From Trema orientale (taxonomy: Eukaryota > Streptophyta > Magnoliopsida > Rosales > Cannabaceae): a DNA stretch of 64,000 bases. Of the stretch, positions 47,980-59,623 are shown piece after piece; the first letter of the stretch is position 1, and each line of letters begins with the position of its first letter. The notes below the pieces were generated by a model that was not told the DNA's origin, made no database searches, and saw only the letters and a program-made list of their open reading frames with translations. Made by a program: the position numbers and the translations under genes. The stretch lies in assembly GCA_002914845.1 (NCBI GenBank), contig JXTC01000065.1:269343-333342 (forward strand), in the 5' to 3' direction.

Positions 47980-48760
47980 CTAGAATTAAGTTGCAGCATT
48001 CAATTTTGGGGAAGCATGTATAGTTGGACATGGACATGAAGACTTTACCTCCATATCATATTTGAACTTCGTCTTGTCTAGGTGACAGCATCAGAAACAA
48101 CAATATATACATTAGAACACCTTCTACAAATAATCCTTAACATCTAGTCAATGGTAAGTTAACCTGCGATGCGAGTTCAATGACGAATCAACTGTATGCA
48201 TATGTGAAGTCTATTATTGGCCATGTTTTACTGACAGAGCAATTAGAAGTTAATCTGGGATACCACAATCAGAATTTCCTATCCCTATAAGTTCTAATAT
48301 TCCCCAACCCCAACATTTGATGATCAAGCAAAGTTATTAGGCAAATTCAATGGTGTTTGGAAACACAAAAGTGGTGGCAGGTGTGTCTCACGACTCTCCA
48401 AGTATTGAAGTGAAAGCAGATTATAAAGATTACCCTGTAGGAACCGAATTCAAACCCCAACTCGAGATTTGCGATACTCTAAGCTCCGCATACGACGCTT
48501 GGATCAACACAGAAACTCGAGATTTGCGATGTTCTACAAGCAGCTAGTAGAATATTTTGCAAATTTGGATCAACAATGATTTCTTTCACTTTTTTTTTTT
48601 TCTCTTTTCTTTGAAAAGAAGCATTGGATTCCTAAAGCTGTCATTTATTGGAGATTTTTACTTTCTAAGAATAGGAACATGAACATGATTCCCCTCTATA
48701 AGAACTTTAGGTTCCGCAAATACTGATGTCACAAAATGTTTCCAGCATCATAGTGTCCAT
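47980..48760 (-). pseudogene. Relic of the CBP3/UQCC1-like gene
   Basis: This segment is a decayed copy of part of the gene at 53389-56517. The exon-4 region is recognisable (TTTACCTCCATATCA, ATCTAGTCAATGGTAAGTTAACCTGCG), then the tail of exon 3 (AATTCAAACCCCAACTCGAG, ATACTCTAAGCTCCGCAT). It next jumps into intron-2 sequence (ATTTTGCAAATTTGGATCAA; TTCTAAGAATAGGAACATG; TTTAGGTTCC). The body of exon 3 is missing and the phrase ACTCGAGATTTGCGAT is duplicated internally (48461 and 48517). No working frame remains. Its retained introns show DNA-level duplication rather than retroposition. Confidence 0.8.
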
Positions 48761-49331
48761 TAGTACTAGTCACCGGTGGAAATGAAGGCCAAGATAAAAG
48801 CCTGAGACATTTCCAAAAAATACCAAGCCGAAAAATCTCTCGAATGACTTGCAAAGAAGTAATCAAAATCAACTCCAGCTGGTCCAAGTAAGTCAGAGTG
48901 CAAACAGTTCAAAGTGTAAAACCTAATTCAGGCTTTAAACCCAAGTTAAATTCTCGCTTCTTCTTCTTCTTTTCCTTCTAATTTACTCAGTAATTAGGCT
49001 TTATATTCTACTGATACCGTCCTCTTCTTTGAATAAAGTACACTTATGACCCTGAATTCCCCTGTTTTTTTTGTTATAAATTTGTTTTCTAGGGTGACAC
49101 TGTCTATGTGATCAGACAGTATGGACGTGGGACTGAGTCACTACACGAAACAATTTCAACAATCTTCCAAAATACATAAATGGGTTAAGAATAAAGACCA
49201 CATTAGTACATTAACTAGTGACTACTATGATCGAACGAGTACCCAGTGTAGATAAGACTCATAAGAGTTTAATCTTGATCCAAAGCCAGAGATATTATGA
49301 CAAAACAAGAAATGGAACGAAGTTAGGTACA
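48761..49331. other. 3' flank of F-box gene, duplicated
   Basis: Homologous to 43775-44230, the 3' flank of the truncated F-box copy. No coding region. Confidence 0.55.
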
Positions 49332-50585
49332 TTAAACAGAAGCCAAACTCTCTATAAATTGATGAACATCATGCCACTCAGGCAACTCCGGGAGCATCAC
49401 TAACACCGAATCTCGAATCCGGACAGGCTCTTTGATCCGATGACCCTCAACATCACAAATCTTCCCGAAAGTTCGAGTCCTGAAGTAGTATCGAATAACT
49501 TTACCCTTTATTTGCAGCACTAAGTAGGACTCTTCGTCAAGCTCACTCCTAACGACACAAAGCAATGAAAATACATAGTCGTGCAAGTGCAAGTTCGATG
49601 GTTGAGACTTTCTATTCCGAATGGCTTCCGCGGGGAACTCGGAAAAATCGACACGAAACTTGACGAGCCAGCCCGAATAGTCCTTTTCCAGCTCATAGAC
49701 ATCGAAATAAGGCGTGTGGGGATTGTATATGTGATCAATAAGGTGTAAATGTCCCCCGGACTCCCCAAAATAAGTGTACTCACTTTCAGCATCCCAATCA
49801 TCCGGAATCGGAGGCATTGGCATTGGCCTCAGCCTATCTTCTTCAACACTGAAATACACGGACTCTCCCCAGATGCTAATCCAGTGAACCGAACCGTTCC
49901 AAAACACACCGCGATCGAATCGAATGTCGGGGCTGTCGACGTAGAACGAGCCGCCCGAGGGCCTCCAACGGCGAGTTTCGGACGAGTAAACCTCCAGCTG
50001 ATACTGGTCGCTTCTAGTGTCGCAGCTCCGAACGCAGACGACGCTGTAGTGTGGGGATTTCGAAGGATCGAAAGCCAAACTGAGGCCGAAAACGGTCCTA
50101 GATGCGCCGCTTCGAGCGGGCGGAATCGGAGGAATGATCCTGTGCCGATTTATCGTCGGATTGTACACGTAACAGTCTCCTGGCTCTACGGATTGCGCCG
50201 AGCACAGCATTAATCCGTTGCAGGACTGAACGATTCCGACTCCGACGAACGTGTCGCCGGCGGCGAAATCGAGAGACCTAAGGGTAGCTCCGGACTCGGA
50301 GGTTCGGTCGAGATTGAGGAATTCGAATTCGGGCCGGAAAGGGCGTTTCAAGAAGAGGCCGGATGCAGGGCCAGGGTTAGGGTTGCGGCGGAGAGCGAAT
50401 TTGGGAGCGGAAATGAGAGAGAGCCAGTGTTTGGACACGGATTTGAACCTGATGAGGGACTTGATTGGGAGACGGAGGAGGATTTCGTCGAGGAGGTCGT
50501 CGTTGCAGGCGATTGTTTCCGCCGAGTGTGTTGGTGTCGTAACGGCGGCGTTTCGAGAGGTTTTGGTCATTTTGGTTAACGACAT
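49332..50585 (-). CDS. F-box protein, At5g07610-like (intact)
   Basis: Intronless 417-aa protein. F-box at about 28-65 (NDDLLDEILLRLPIKSLIRF), then SCNGLMLCS, YVYNPTINRHRIIPPIPP, LAFDPSKSPHYSVVCV, GVFWNGSVHWISIWG, YFGESGGHLHLIDHI, DYSGWLVKFRVDFSEFPA and FSLLCVVRSELDEESYLVL, ending VHQFIESLASV. It is closest in N-terminus and middle to the truncated copy at 44216 (TKTSR start, shared VGIVQSCNGLMLCS), and their 3' flanks also match, so the two are sister duplicates. A TATA box TATAAAA (50663-50669) lies about 80 bases upstream. No lesions; a likely functional SCF substrate receptor. Confidence 0.9.
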   Translation of the reverse strand: MSLTKMTKTSRNAAVTTPTHSAETIACNDDLLDEILLRLPIKSLIRFKSVSKHWLSLISAPKFALRRNPNPGPASGLFLKRPFRPEFEFLNLDRTSESGATLRSLDFAAGDTFVGVGIVQSCNGLMLCSAQSVEPGDCYVYNPTINRHRIIPPIPPARSGASRTVFGLSLAFDPSKSPHYSVVCVRSCDTRSDQYQLEVYSSETRRWRPSGGSFYVDSPDIRFDRGVFWNGSVHWISIWGESVYFSVEEDRLRPMPMPPIPDDWDAESEYTYFGESGGHLHLIDHIYNPHTPYFDVYELEKDYSGWLVKFRVDFSEFPAEAIRNRKSQPSNLHLHDYVFSLLCVVRSELDEESYLVLQIKGKVIRYYFRTRTFGKICDVEGHRIKEPVRIRDSVLVMLPELPEWHDVHQFIESLASV

Positions 50586-51512
50586 TTTGAGGAAAAAAGG
50601 GGCGGGCGTAGTCGGTTCGGCAGTTGAGTTAAGTTGAGTTGTGTTGTGTGCAGTGGTTCATTTTTTATAAGGTTTGTTCGCGGGTTTGTAAAAAGATTGC
50701 CCTGTAGGCTGTACGCATTCACTCATTCAACCCAAAAAAAAAAAAAAAAAACAGTATGTACGCAAATGGGGTACCAGATTGTGAAGCACGTTTCAGCGTT
50801 GACCAAATGATTCTGTTATATTATCTTGATTTCTTATGAATTGTTTGGTTAATATATTAGATTTAACATAATAGTTGAAATAGAAACCTCATATGATTGA
50901 TAATCTCAGATGTCTGTAACACTAAGCTTTAATTCCCAAAAAAAAAAAAAAAAGAATGAGTCTCTGTTCGTTTATTATTTATTCATTATTTTTTGAGGAA
51001 TCCTTTTTGTCTTTGTAACATTTACATTGTATATGTATAAAGCTTTAGGCCCATGAAACTTCATTAACCTTCATTATTTTTCGGGTTAACATGATCTTGA
51101 TTTTTCAGTGTTTTGTAACACGTCTTAACCTTTACGTACCTTAACTTTAAAAATAAAAAATAAAAAAAAGTACTTCGGTAACACTGATTACATTGATTCT
51201 AGCTAGGAGCCATGAATACTTGAAACTTTAGCACAGTTAAATTCCGTACAGGTAGAGTACTCTTGTCTTACATTAGCATACTCGTGTAGAATTCTCACAT
51301 TTATATCATAGAAATTTTGGTTTTTTAAGGTCAGAAATCCTACAACTATAATAGTAATATTGTTCATTTCAAAGAATCTTGCAATCAACATACCCTTCTT
51401 TCGTTGGTATAACTTCATGTTACATTGGCTGCTTAAGCTTTCATCTATAATGGAAATCTGAGCACCCCATGCCGTGTTTGTTTCTCAAGAAAATTAAGAA
51501 GAAAGAAAACAG
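50586..51512. other. F-box promoter and spacer
   Basis: TATA box at 50663-50669 (minus) and shared motif AAAAAGATTGCCCTGTAGGC at about 50690-50709. Then AT-rich spacer with A runs near 50732 and 50938; no supported gene. Confidence 0.5.
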
Positions 51513-52771
51513 TCAAACAACGGACAGAGTCTCTATGTATTGAAAAGAATCAAACCACCCAAAATCCAACGCGCTCTCAACTTGCATCCCAATCTGATCA
51601 CTACCAAAATCACAAAGCTTGAAAAAACTACCATCTTTGACATTGAAGCGTACGGCGTTACCAGTAATATGCAGAATTCCTCAACTTCTTCTAAACAGAG
51701 AATTCAAAACCCGTAATAGTCCATATCCAGTGGATCAAGATAACTTCTAATCATCTCAGGGAAAGCTCCCAAAACCCCGAATAGATCGACCCTATACTTC
51801 ATAAACCAACCAGAGCAATCACTTTCAATCTCGTACACATCGAACTCTATTCTCCTAGGAAGGTAGAAGTTGATCATGTTCAAATGGCCATGGGATTCTC
51901 CGAAGTACCGTACAGTTGAGGGCTCCCAACCTCCGGGAATCAAAGGCATTGGAGTCTCACGAAGCAGCTCTTCTTCGATGTCAAAGCGTAGCGAAGTCTC
52001 CGAACGACTGATCCAATAAACGGCACCATTCCAGAAGACTCTGGAATCGAACATCAGTTTGTCAACTTCCAGAACCGAAAATCGGTTGCCAACAGGCCTC
52101 CAAAGGCCCCCGGTCGCCGATGAGTAAATTTTAATACGACAGTAAGTGTCCCACCGTGAACGAGGATTACCACAGCTCTGAAAACAGAGTACTCTGTAGT
52201 TCGGAGACAGAGATGGGATCAAACGACATGTTTATTCCCAAAACGCATCCGTGTCTGTCCCCTCGTAGTCGTGGGAGTTTCCTAAATTGGTTAGTGGTTG
52301 AATTGTAGACGTAATATCTGCAAATGGGTTCTTCTGTTTCGAAGCTGCTACATAGCAGTAGCCCATTACAGGACTGGATGATCTTCAGGCCAAACCTGCA
52401 AATGGGTTCTTCTGTTTCGAAGCTGCTACATAGCAGTAGCCCATTACAGGACTGGATGATCTTCAGGCCAAACGGGTCTTCGGTGAAATGGAGAGGTTGT
52501 CAATTTGGAGGGAGACAAAGTCGTACGAGGGAGAGAGAGTTCTGAAGGGGAAGAGGGCGGAAACGGCTCTCTTCATGGAGCTTACCTTGCAGTAGAAGTT
52601 AGGATCAGAGATTAGAGAAAGCCAGTGTTTGCTTACGGACTTGAATTTGAGAAGGGATTTGATAGGAAGGAAAATGAGGATCTGGGTTAGGAGGTCAACG
52701 TTGCCCGCGATCGACTCCGCCGAAAAGGCGGCATTTGGAGCCGTTATGAGGATCCGTTCGATTGTAGTCAT
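51513..52771 (-). pseudogene. F-box pseudogene with internal duplication, frameshifts and stop
   Basis: The N-terminus is normal (MTTIERILITAPNAAFSAES, F-box at about 25-62), then a frameshift after LQIDN separates it from HFTEDPFGLKIIQSC. A perfect 78-bp in-frame tandem duplication (52318-52473) repeats the 26 residues around QSCNGLLLCSSFETEEP. A one-base excess near 52211 breaks MSFDP from SLSPNYRVLC. The longest remaining frame (52222-51704) covers YRVLCFQSC to DYYGF and ends at a stop. Beyond it the C-terminus is visible in another frame (HITGNAVRFNVKDGSFFKLC, then FGWFDSFQYIETLSVV, ancestral stop 51513-51515). It is more divergent than the other copies. Clearly broken as read. Confidence 0.85.
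52318..52473. repeat. Perfect 78-bp tandem duplication
   Basis: Units 52318-52395 and 52396-52473 are identical, from CTGCAAATGGGTTCTTCTG to ATCTTCAGGCCAAAC. The length is a multiple of three, so the duplication alone would not disrupt the F-box frame. Confidence 0.95.
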
Positions 52772-53388
52772 GGTGGAGCAAAGACTGAATGAAGTTTAAG
52801 AACCTTACTCCAATTCCAAATATTACATTGCTTCTAATGCTAGCATAGCTCTACTATGACAATTCAAAGCAAAACAAATAAATCAATAAATTCGCTTTCT
52901 GTCAAGGCTTCCCGATTGTCAAACACGTGAAATAAGACAGAAAATGTCATATTCCCGAGAAAAGTCATACATAGTGAACAGATGGACAATCATTTTCCTT
53001 AACACAGCTCAAAGCCAAACTCAAGTTGGTGTCCCTCGAAGGACTTCATCGATACACTTCAAATTGTATAAATGGTAATAAAAATAGTTGGGCAGGATCC
53101 TATTTTGACATCATAACAACGTAAAGCCACACAAAATTGGTTTTTTTTTCTTTTTCATTCACCCAACTACGAAATCAGTTTGACAGAATGGAACAAATAA
53201 TAAATAGTTGAACTCCGCACCATAATCATTACATGGTAAACAATGATCTGTAATAATTGAACCCGTAATGGTTAGTGAGAAGAAGAAAAATATGATCACT
53301 TTTGAGGTGATACAGGGCTTTACAATCGTTATTTTCCTAATTATTATAGAAATTAATCAGAAATTTCGAAAGCCAATTTAAACTTTTC
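52772..53388. other. Spacer between F-box pseudogene and CBP3-like gene
   Basis: Promoter side of the F-box pseudogene and 3' flank of the CBP3-like gene. No coding region supported. Confidence 0.5.
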
Positions 53389-56300
53389 TTATCTAAGCCT
53401 AATGGGTTTTGCCTCCTCATTCTTCAACGGTGTAAACATGAAGTTCCCAGAAAACATAGCTTCTTTCTCTGCCCATTCAAATAACACAACTTTGTCAAAA
53501 TAAAGTTCAAGGCAACAAATATGGTTTAAGAATTCTAATAGGGACATTTCCAGAAAAGAAATTTTCTAATAGGAACATACTTGAATATATAGAGTTCCAA
53601 GGCCAAATGTCTAAAGATTATATGATTATGTTAAATGTCATAAAAGCTAAACTAGTTCTTCAGTACTTCCAAACTCAATCCATCATCAGACATAGTGAGA
53701 TCACACAGAAAGTAATTAAATGCAGAAAGCATACATTACATGGATCGATGACCATGATGTAATTAGTTTGAATTGACAAAATTATAAGCAATTGAATGCG
53801 AAAGGGTCTATTGATACTTATCATTAATAAGAATTAAGAACTCGGAAATATCAAAAAGTACAATGTATCAGGAGCAGGGTTTTATGGTACCTTAGAGAGC
53901 TCAAAATGAATAACTAAATCAGTACAGAGAAGGAAAACAAGAGCTTACCTGTTAAGGACAGGCAACTAACTTCTCGACGAGCATACCTGGCCATGGCCTG
54001 CATAGATTTAAGCATCATAAGATATCGTAGTATTTATCCCACCCTCTACAGAAACATTCAGAACAAAAATAATAATGAAAAGAGAAAGAGACAAGGAACG
54101 AGTTTGGCAAAAATGAGTTAAAACACTAAATACAGCATCTGATCTCCATTTGTGATGTGCTAGACTTAAACCTGTCTCTAGTCTGAGTTAAATGCAAGAC
54201 ATACCAATCAGCAATAATTCTGTCACATTAGTTCATTTATCACTCCCGAAAATGTGGAAGATTCTGCAATCTCACAGCGTAATTATTATCTTGTTACTTA
54301 AATACAAACTTTTCCTGTACAATAATCCTGGTCAACCTAGTGGAGCCAATTTCTGGTGCTGTACCAAAGAGTGAAATACAACTAGAGCTCATCCAACATG
54401 ACTATAAATAACAGTGGTAATAGCAAATATGATAGCATGCCTGGACTGTTCGGGATGCAGCATCATCTGGCTTTGATGAGCCGTCATCAGAGAAAATATT
54501 CCTGCAATGCACACCAATGCACATTCAGCAAAAATTGATTCTCATAAAGGAGAAGAAGTAGCTGGTTTAAGTTGCAATCTTCAATTTGGAGAAGCAGGAA
54601 GCTGGACAAGGACCAGGTACAATGTAAACTTTACCTCCATATCACATTTTGAAGCTCATCTTGTTTAGCTTCTGGAAGCATGGCAGCATCATAAGCAACA
54701 ATATTTCCATAGAAAATCTTCTCCAGATCCTTCATCCATCTAGTCAATAATAAGTTAACCTGTGGTTTCCACGATGAATCAATTCATGCATATGTTAACT
54801 AGTTAAATCTACTGGCCCTATTCAGGAAGGAGCAATTTATATTTTAATAAGCGAGCTTATAAAGGTTTCACCATATCACTTATATTCAATAACAGAGTTC
54901 CTACTGCTGTAGGTTTAAATATTACCCTACATATGGTGATTAAGCCAAGTGATTGGAAAATTTAATGGCTTCTAGAACCTTAGAAGGGTCAGGTTTCTTA
55001 AGAATATACAGATATCAAAGTGAAGGTACATTATAAAGTTTGACTAGAAAGAACTGGATACAAACCCCAGCTTGAGATACTCTAAGCTCCACATCATGAT
55101 TGTAAATCTCGTACAAGTACTGCCCAAATTCAACACCTTCTTTTCCCTCTTCTTTCAAACGGCGTAAGCAAAGCCACATATGAAGCACAAGTAAAGAGAA
55201 CGTTGTTTTAAAGGTCTTCTCCAAATTGAAAACTGCAAGTGAGGATTTAGATCAAGACAAAAACCCAGCTTGTAGGTCACAAGGAAAACACGAGGTTAAC
55301 TGAAAAATGGAAAGATAGCTCAAATAGAAAGAGCCAAGAATATGCATTGCTATTTTGCATATTTGGATCAAAAAAGGTTTCTTTTTCACCTTTTTTCTTC
55401 TTGTTCAATAATTGTTGGATCAGTAAAGCTGGAATTTGTTGGAGAACTACTTCTAAGAATAAGAACATGGTTTCAAAGCTACGAACACATCAACACATTT
55501 TACATAGAAGTTTAATTCATCAGAGATCATAGATCTTCTAAGAATTTTAGGTTCCTTAAAAACATATGAAAGCATACCGAATAGTGAATTTCATGAAATG
55601 CTTCCAATATCATAATTTTATTTACTTTGTCTTTTTAAATGGCTGGCTTAATTTCATCACAAAAATTAAAAAATTAACAAACTAAAAAAAAAAGACGTAT
55701 ATATATATATATATATATGTTTATATGTAGATATATGTATTTAAAAACGTGGAGTTCACCTTCATAAATTTTAGGCTCATCAACTTGTGAGGTGATCCGC
55801 ATGTAAACCACATTTGCCCCTCTAATAGACTTGCTTTGTTTGCTATAAAACAGCATCAGCTTGAGCAAAATATGCTTAATGCCTTCATATTTTGGCTCCT
55901 CAACTCTCAGTGGGGAAGACGGATCCAAAGCCAATGAGAAGGGTTTGGACCAAAACATTTTATCAAGATTAACCTGTCGAATATTGATAGACCGGTTCTC
56001 AGAAACAATCCCATTGGGCAGCAGTGTTCAGTATAAGGTATCAAACAGAATAACAGAGTTAACATAACCAACAACCGTACATGAAGACATTTATTCTGAA
56101 AATGATATCCAAGAAATTCTTTGCATTCGAAGCAAACAAGAGGCCTATTACAAGTTTAGCAGTCATTTATCACATAAAAACAGGCATAAAAGCACACGAA
56201 GAGAGTATAGTACCATGAAATCATTCCCAACAAAATTTAGTAAGCTATAAATTCATTTCACACAAATGGGCCAAAATAACAGTGAAGATTGAATTTATTC

Positions 56301-56517
56301 ACTCAAATGCAAAACGGGTAGCTCTAAAACTTACCGCAGTTTCGCTCGGAAATCTCCTTTCCGTAGTATCAGCTGCAGTTGGAGCCACAGCTGCAGCAGC
56401 CTTCTTATAACTTAGGCGTGAAACCGCGCAGAACTCATTTCTCAAATTCAAGTTCTTCCCTGACTGTGACCCCAGCCTTGACAAATGGGAAAAAGCTCTA
56501 TTCCATCTTTGCAACAT
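53389..56517 (-). CDS. UQCC1: Mitochondrial ubiquinol-cytochrome c chaperone (CBP3/UQCC1-like)
   Basis: Seven minus-strand exons: 56517-56335, 55973-55760, 55232-55066, 54759-54635, 54501-54441, 53997-53949 and 53468-53389. Phases join to 292 codons plus stop. The N-terminus (MLQRWNRAFSHLSRLGSQ, rich in R and S) looks like a mitochondrial presequence. The core carries the CBP3 signature: FSLLVLHMWLCLRRLKEEGK, EFGQYLYEIYNHDVELRV, GVNLLLTRWMKDLEKIFYGN and AYDAAMLPEAK, then ARYARREVSCLSLT and SGNFMFTPL near the end. By family, CBP3 binds newly made cytochrome b and helps assemble respiratory complex III. All introns are GT-AG except the one after exon 5, whose donor reads CAG|GCATGC (GC-AG). A 5' UTR intron upstream of 56517 is possible. 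A decayed copy lies at 47980-48760. Confidence 0.92.
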
Positions 56518-57746
56518 TGAGAACTAACAATCCAAATTCAAAGAAGCAATACTCTCAAACAGTAACAAATCACATTGAAAAAAGTTACCATTTCAAATAT
56601 CTGTTTTGATCCTTTTCGCAGTTTTGTTATCTCAAATACAATCAAAGCTTTCAAACTGAAAGATTTCAACTATAATCAAATGGGTTTTCGCTTTAAGGAA
56701 ACAAACGGCATAAGGCATCATAAAGGAGAGAACCCAGTTGTGAAATCATTTCATATTTCAATTCCTTAAAACTGATATTGAGCTAAACCCATGAAAAAGC
56801 TATAAAGAGAGTTTTTGTAATCATGAAATGGAACGAGGGAAACGTATGCCAAAACAGAACTAAATGGATAGAAAAGTCCAAGTCCAAACCTTTGAAAGGC
56901 GAGTCTGGTCTGGTATCACTAATCACTATCGGAGGCTAATACAGACTCTGCGTTTTGAAAACCAAGGGGATCATAGAGCTCACTCACGGCGATAGGAAGA
57001 TGAAGAAGAAGCAAATCTAACGGCTAAGAGTAGTACGGCGTGGCAGTCTGCGTTGCCCCATAGTTCCAAACCACTATTTTCAGTTCTTAAACACCAAAGG
57101 AGGTGGGAACCGGTTTCCAAACAAGCCCTTGTACGCTCGGCCGTACTTTCTTTTTTTTTTTTTTTTTTTTTTTTTTTCTTTTCCTTTTTTATTTCTTTTT
57201 TTATTTTCTTCTTTTCAATCATTCCTTAAGTGACATAGNTTTTTTTGGGTAATAGTAGCTTATTATTAGGGATAAAATTTCCTCGAAAAGGTAAAACACA
57301 TTAACAAAAAAATACTCGGGCAGCTCGGGCTCTCCCCAGCTTTTCAACATGTCAGAGAAAATACAAAGAAAAAAAAAATCTTGTAGTTTCATTTTCTTTT
57401 CTAGTTTTTTATTTCTAGTTTTTTCTACTATTTTGTTTAATTTGAGAGAGGATATTCATAGTAGAATTTGGAGAGCAATTTATTAGAGCTTATTATATCA
57501 ATCATTAAAGAACTACAACTCTGAATTTGGAGGAGCATCAGTCAACTTTTTTTTATTCTCAAACTCTTTTCCTTTCTTGATTATGTTTATTTTTCAATGG
57601 CTATATTTCTAAATTGGATTATGTTTTCTGCTTCTACTCTGAGCTAAATATCTATTGTCTAGAATTGCCATGTGAACCAACCTTATATGTTGTGTTTATT
57701 TCTATCTATCTTTGACATAAATCTTTTTTTAAGAAATTTAGGGCTT
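56518..57746. other. 5' region of the CBP3-like gene and spacer
   Basis: Likely promoter and 5' UTR (possibly with a leader intron) of the minus-strand chaperone gene; a more GC-rich block at 56990-57150 is a candidate transcription start region. Then a T run at about 57150-57177 and one ambiguous base at 57239. No other gene is supported. Confidence 0.45.
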
Positions 57747-58130
57747 AGTACCCGTGTTTAAAACTTATTTCATAACTGCATATTTCTAATTTTTTTTTCA
57801 AAAATATCTAATTTTATAGTCCACATTTTATATGCAAAATATGAGTGGTCCACATTTATAATATAAATTTTGATCCATGAAGTACACATTTTATGTGTAA
57901 AATATAATCGGTATATATTTTAAAATGTGTGCCAATTTTTAGTGTAATTTTTATTCATAAAATGTAGACCACGGTATACATTTAATACATGATATGTACA
58001 TCGTGGTATTCATTTCATATTAAAATAATGGTGGTCTATATTTCTCTAAAAAAAAATATAAAAACAGGTATTTATGAAATAAAAATAAAAATAGTTATTT
58101 ATGTTTATATGGTTTTAAAAACGGGTAATT
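57747..58130. mobile_element. Degenerate foldback (MITE-like) element
   Basis: The ends are inverted copies: left TACCCGTGTTTAAAAC, right GTTTTAAAAACGGGTA, with further matching blocks inward (ATAGTCCACATTTTATATGC versus ATATAGACCACCATTATTTT). No coding capacity; no clear target duplication. Confidence 0.45.
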
Positions 58131-59615
58131 ATGAACTTTTCCTTTTGTTGTACATTCTTCTAAAAATGACATTTTTATGAGTGTTAAAGAACTTTTTAAC
58201 CATAAGTAAAAAACTTCATCATAATAAAAAAAACTATAGTTTAGGATTTTTTTATAGTCAAGAAGTTCTTGACTTATGGTCAAGACGTTTATGACACTGC
58301 TAAAAATGTTATTTTTACGAAACATGCACAGAAAAGGTCAGTACTCCGCGGGCCAAAGCTCAGTACCCCACAGGCCCAACAGCAACAACGGGATCAAGTG
58401 TCCTATCTTTTTTTTTCTTTTTTTTTTTTTGAAATAGTTATTAGTATTATTTTATTGAATAATAAGCGATGTACACCTCTAATAAATACGTATTGTGACT
58501 TTCAAAAGAAAAATAACAAAAATATCAAAAATAAAAAGAAAAAAAATACCTAATTTAAAGTCTTAAGATTGAAAAAAATTAATAGCATTTTTATTTGTTC
58601 TACTTGAGAGTATATGAAGCAGAAAATGGAGGTGAAATTTAGGCCAGCACTCATTTTTCTGTCTTATATTTCACAAATACCCGCCTTTTATTTTAATAAT
58701 TATATATATATTTAATACATTTCATGTGTAAAACACAAATAGTATACATTTACGGTGTAAATATTTACCTATAGTACATATTTATAATGTAGACATATAA
58801 CTATGGTATACATTATAAAACATATACCGGTGTTTAGGTATAATTTTTATACATGAAATAGTATATATTTATCCAAAGAAATTGGTATAAAAACTGGTAT
58901 TAAGCTATTAATAATAAAAGAAAAACAAATACCGTATTTTCCCTAGATGCAGAGTGCAAGCAGCCTATATATTAAAACATAAAAGTATAATATTTTCTCT
59001 TTTTATTTTTCTTGAAAGAAAAAGTATTATTAATCAATTTAGTACAAAAATTTATATTTTTTTGCTCAGAACAAATATTAGAGATGTCCTAGAACAAAAT
59101 ATATACTTAGAGAATTATTGTTATTTTGCGAAACAAAGTCCTTAATAAGAAAAAGTACATATTTCGTAAAATGTTATTAACTTACAACTTACAAGGGCAA
59201 AATCGTAGCGTTCCACATGTATGGACTAGCCATGGCACTTGAAAGGCTTGGGTCAAGCTTGGTATTTGGTCCTTAAATTTTGAATTTTGTCATTTTGATG
59301 TTCAAATTATCAAAGTATTCTCATTAGTGTTGTATATACCACTTTATATTTTTTCAACAAAAGAAGCATGAGAGTGAGATGCAACATGAAATACTTGTTA
59401 AATGGTAAAAATAAAAACTGCATAAACTGCTTGAGTGCAAAAAAACTAACTACACATTGGATGAGAACACATTTTAAAACATCTAAAAAATTTGAAAATG
59501 TGTTGAAAAAAATGAAATAAAAGGGGCACGTTCACATCACATTCTCTTTCTATAGAGAGGAAGTATAACATAGCAAATAGTAGAATACATTTTGTAATGT
59601 CAAATAGTAGAATAT
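58131..59615. other. Spacer with AT-rich repeat sequence
   Basis: No gene supported. The stretch 58676-58915 resembles the foldback element at 57747 in composition and phrases (GGTATACATT, TAATTTTTAT) and may be a related, more decayed copy. At 59575-59623 a 27-bp phrase around AGTAGAATA(C/T)ATTTTGTAA is tandemly repeated. Confidence 0.4.
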
Positions 59616-59623
59616 ATTTTGTA

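Noticed and set aside
52990-53070. Possible F-box fragment (TNLSLALS on the minus strand)
   Set aside because: Only a handful of residues match the family and no neighbouring landmarks follow in any frame.
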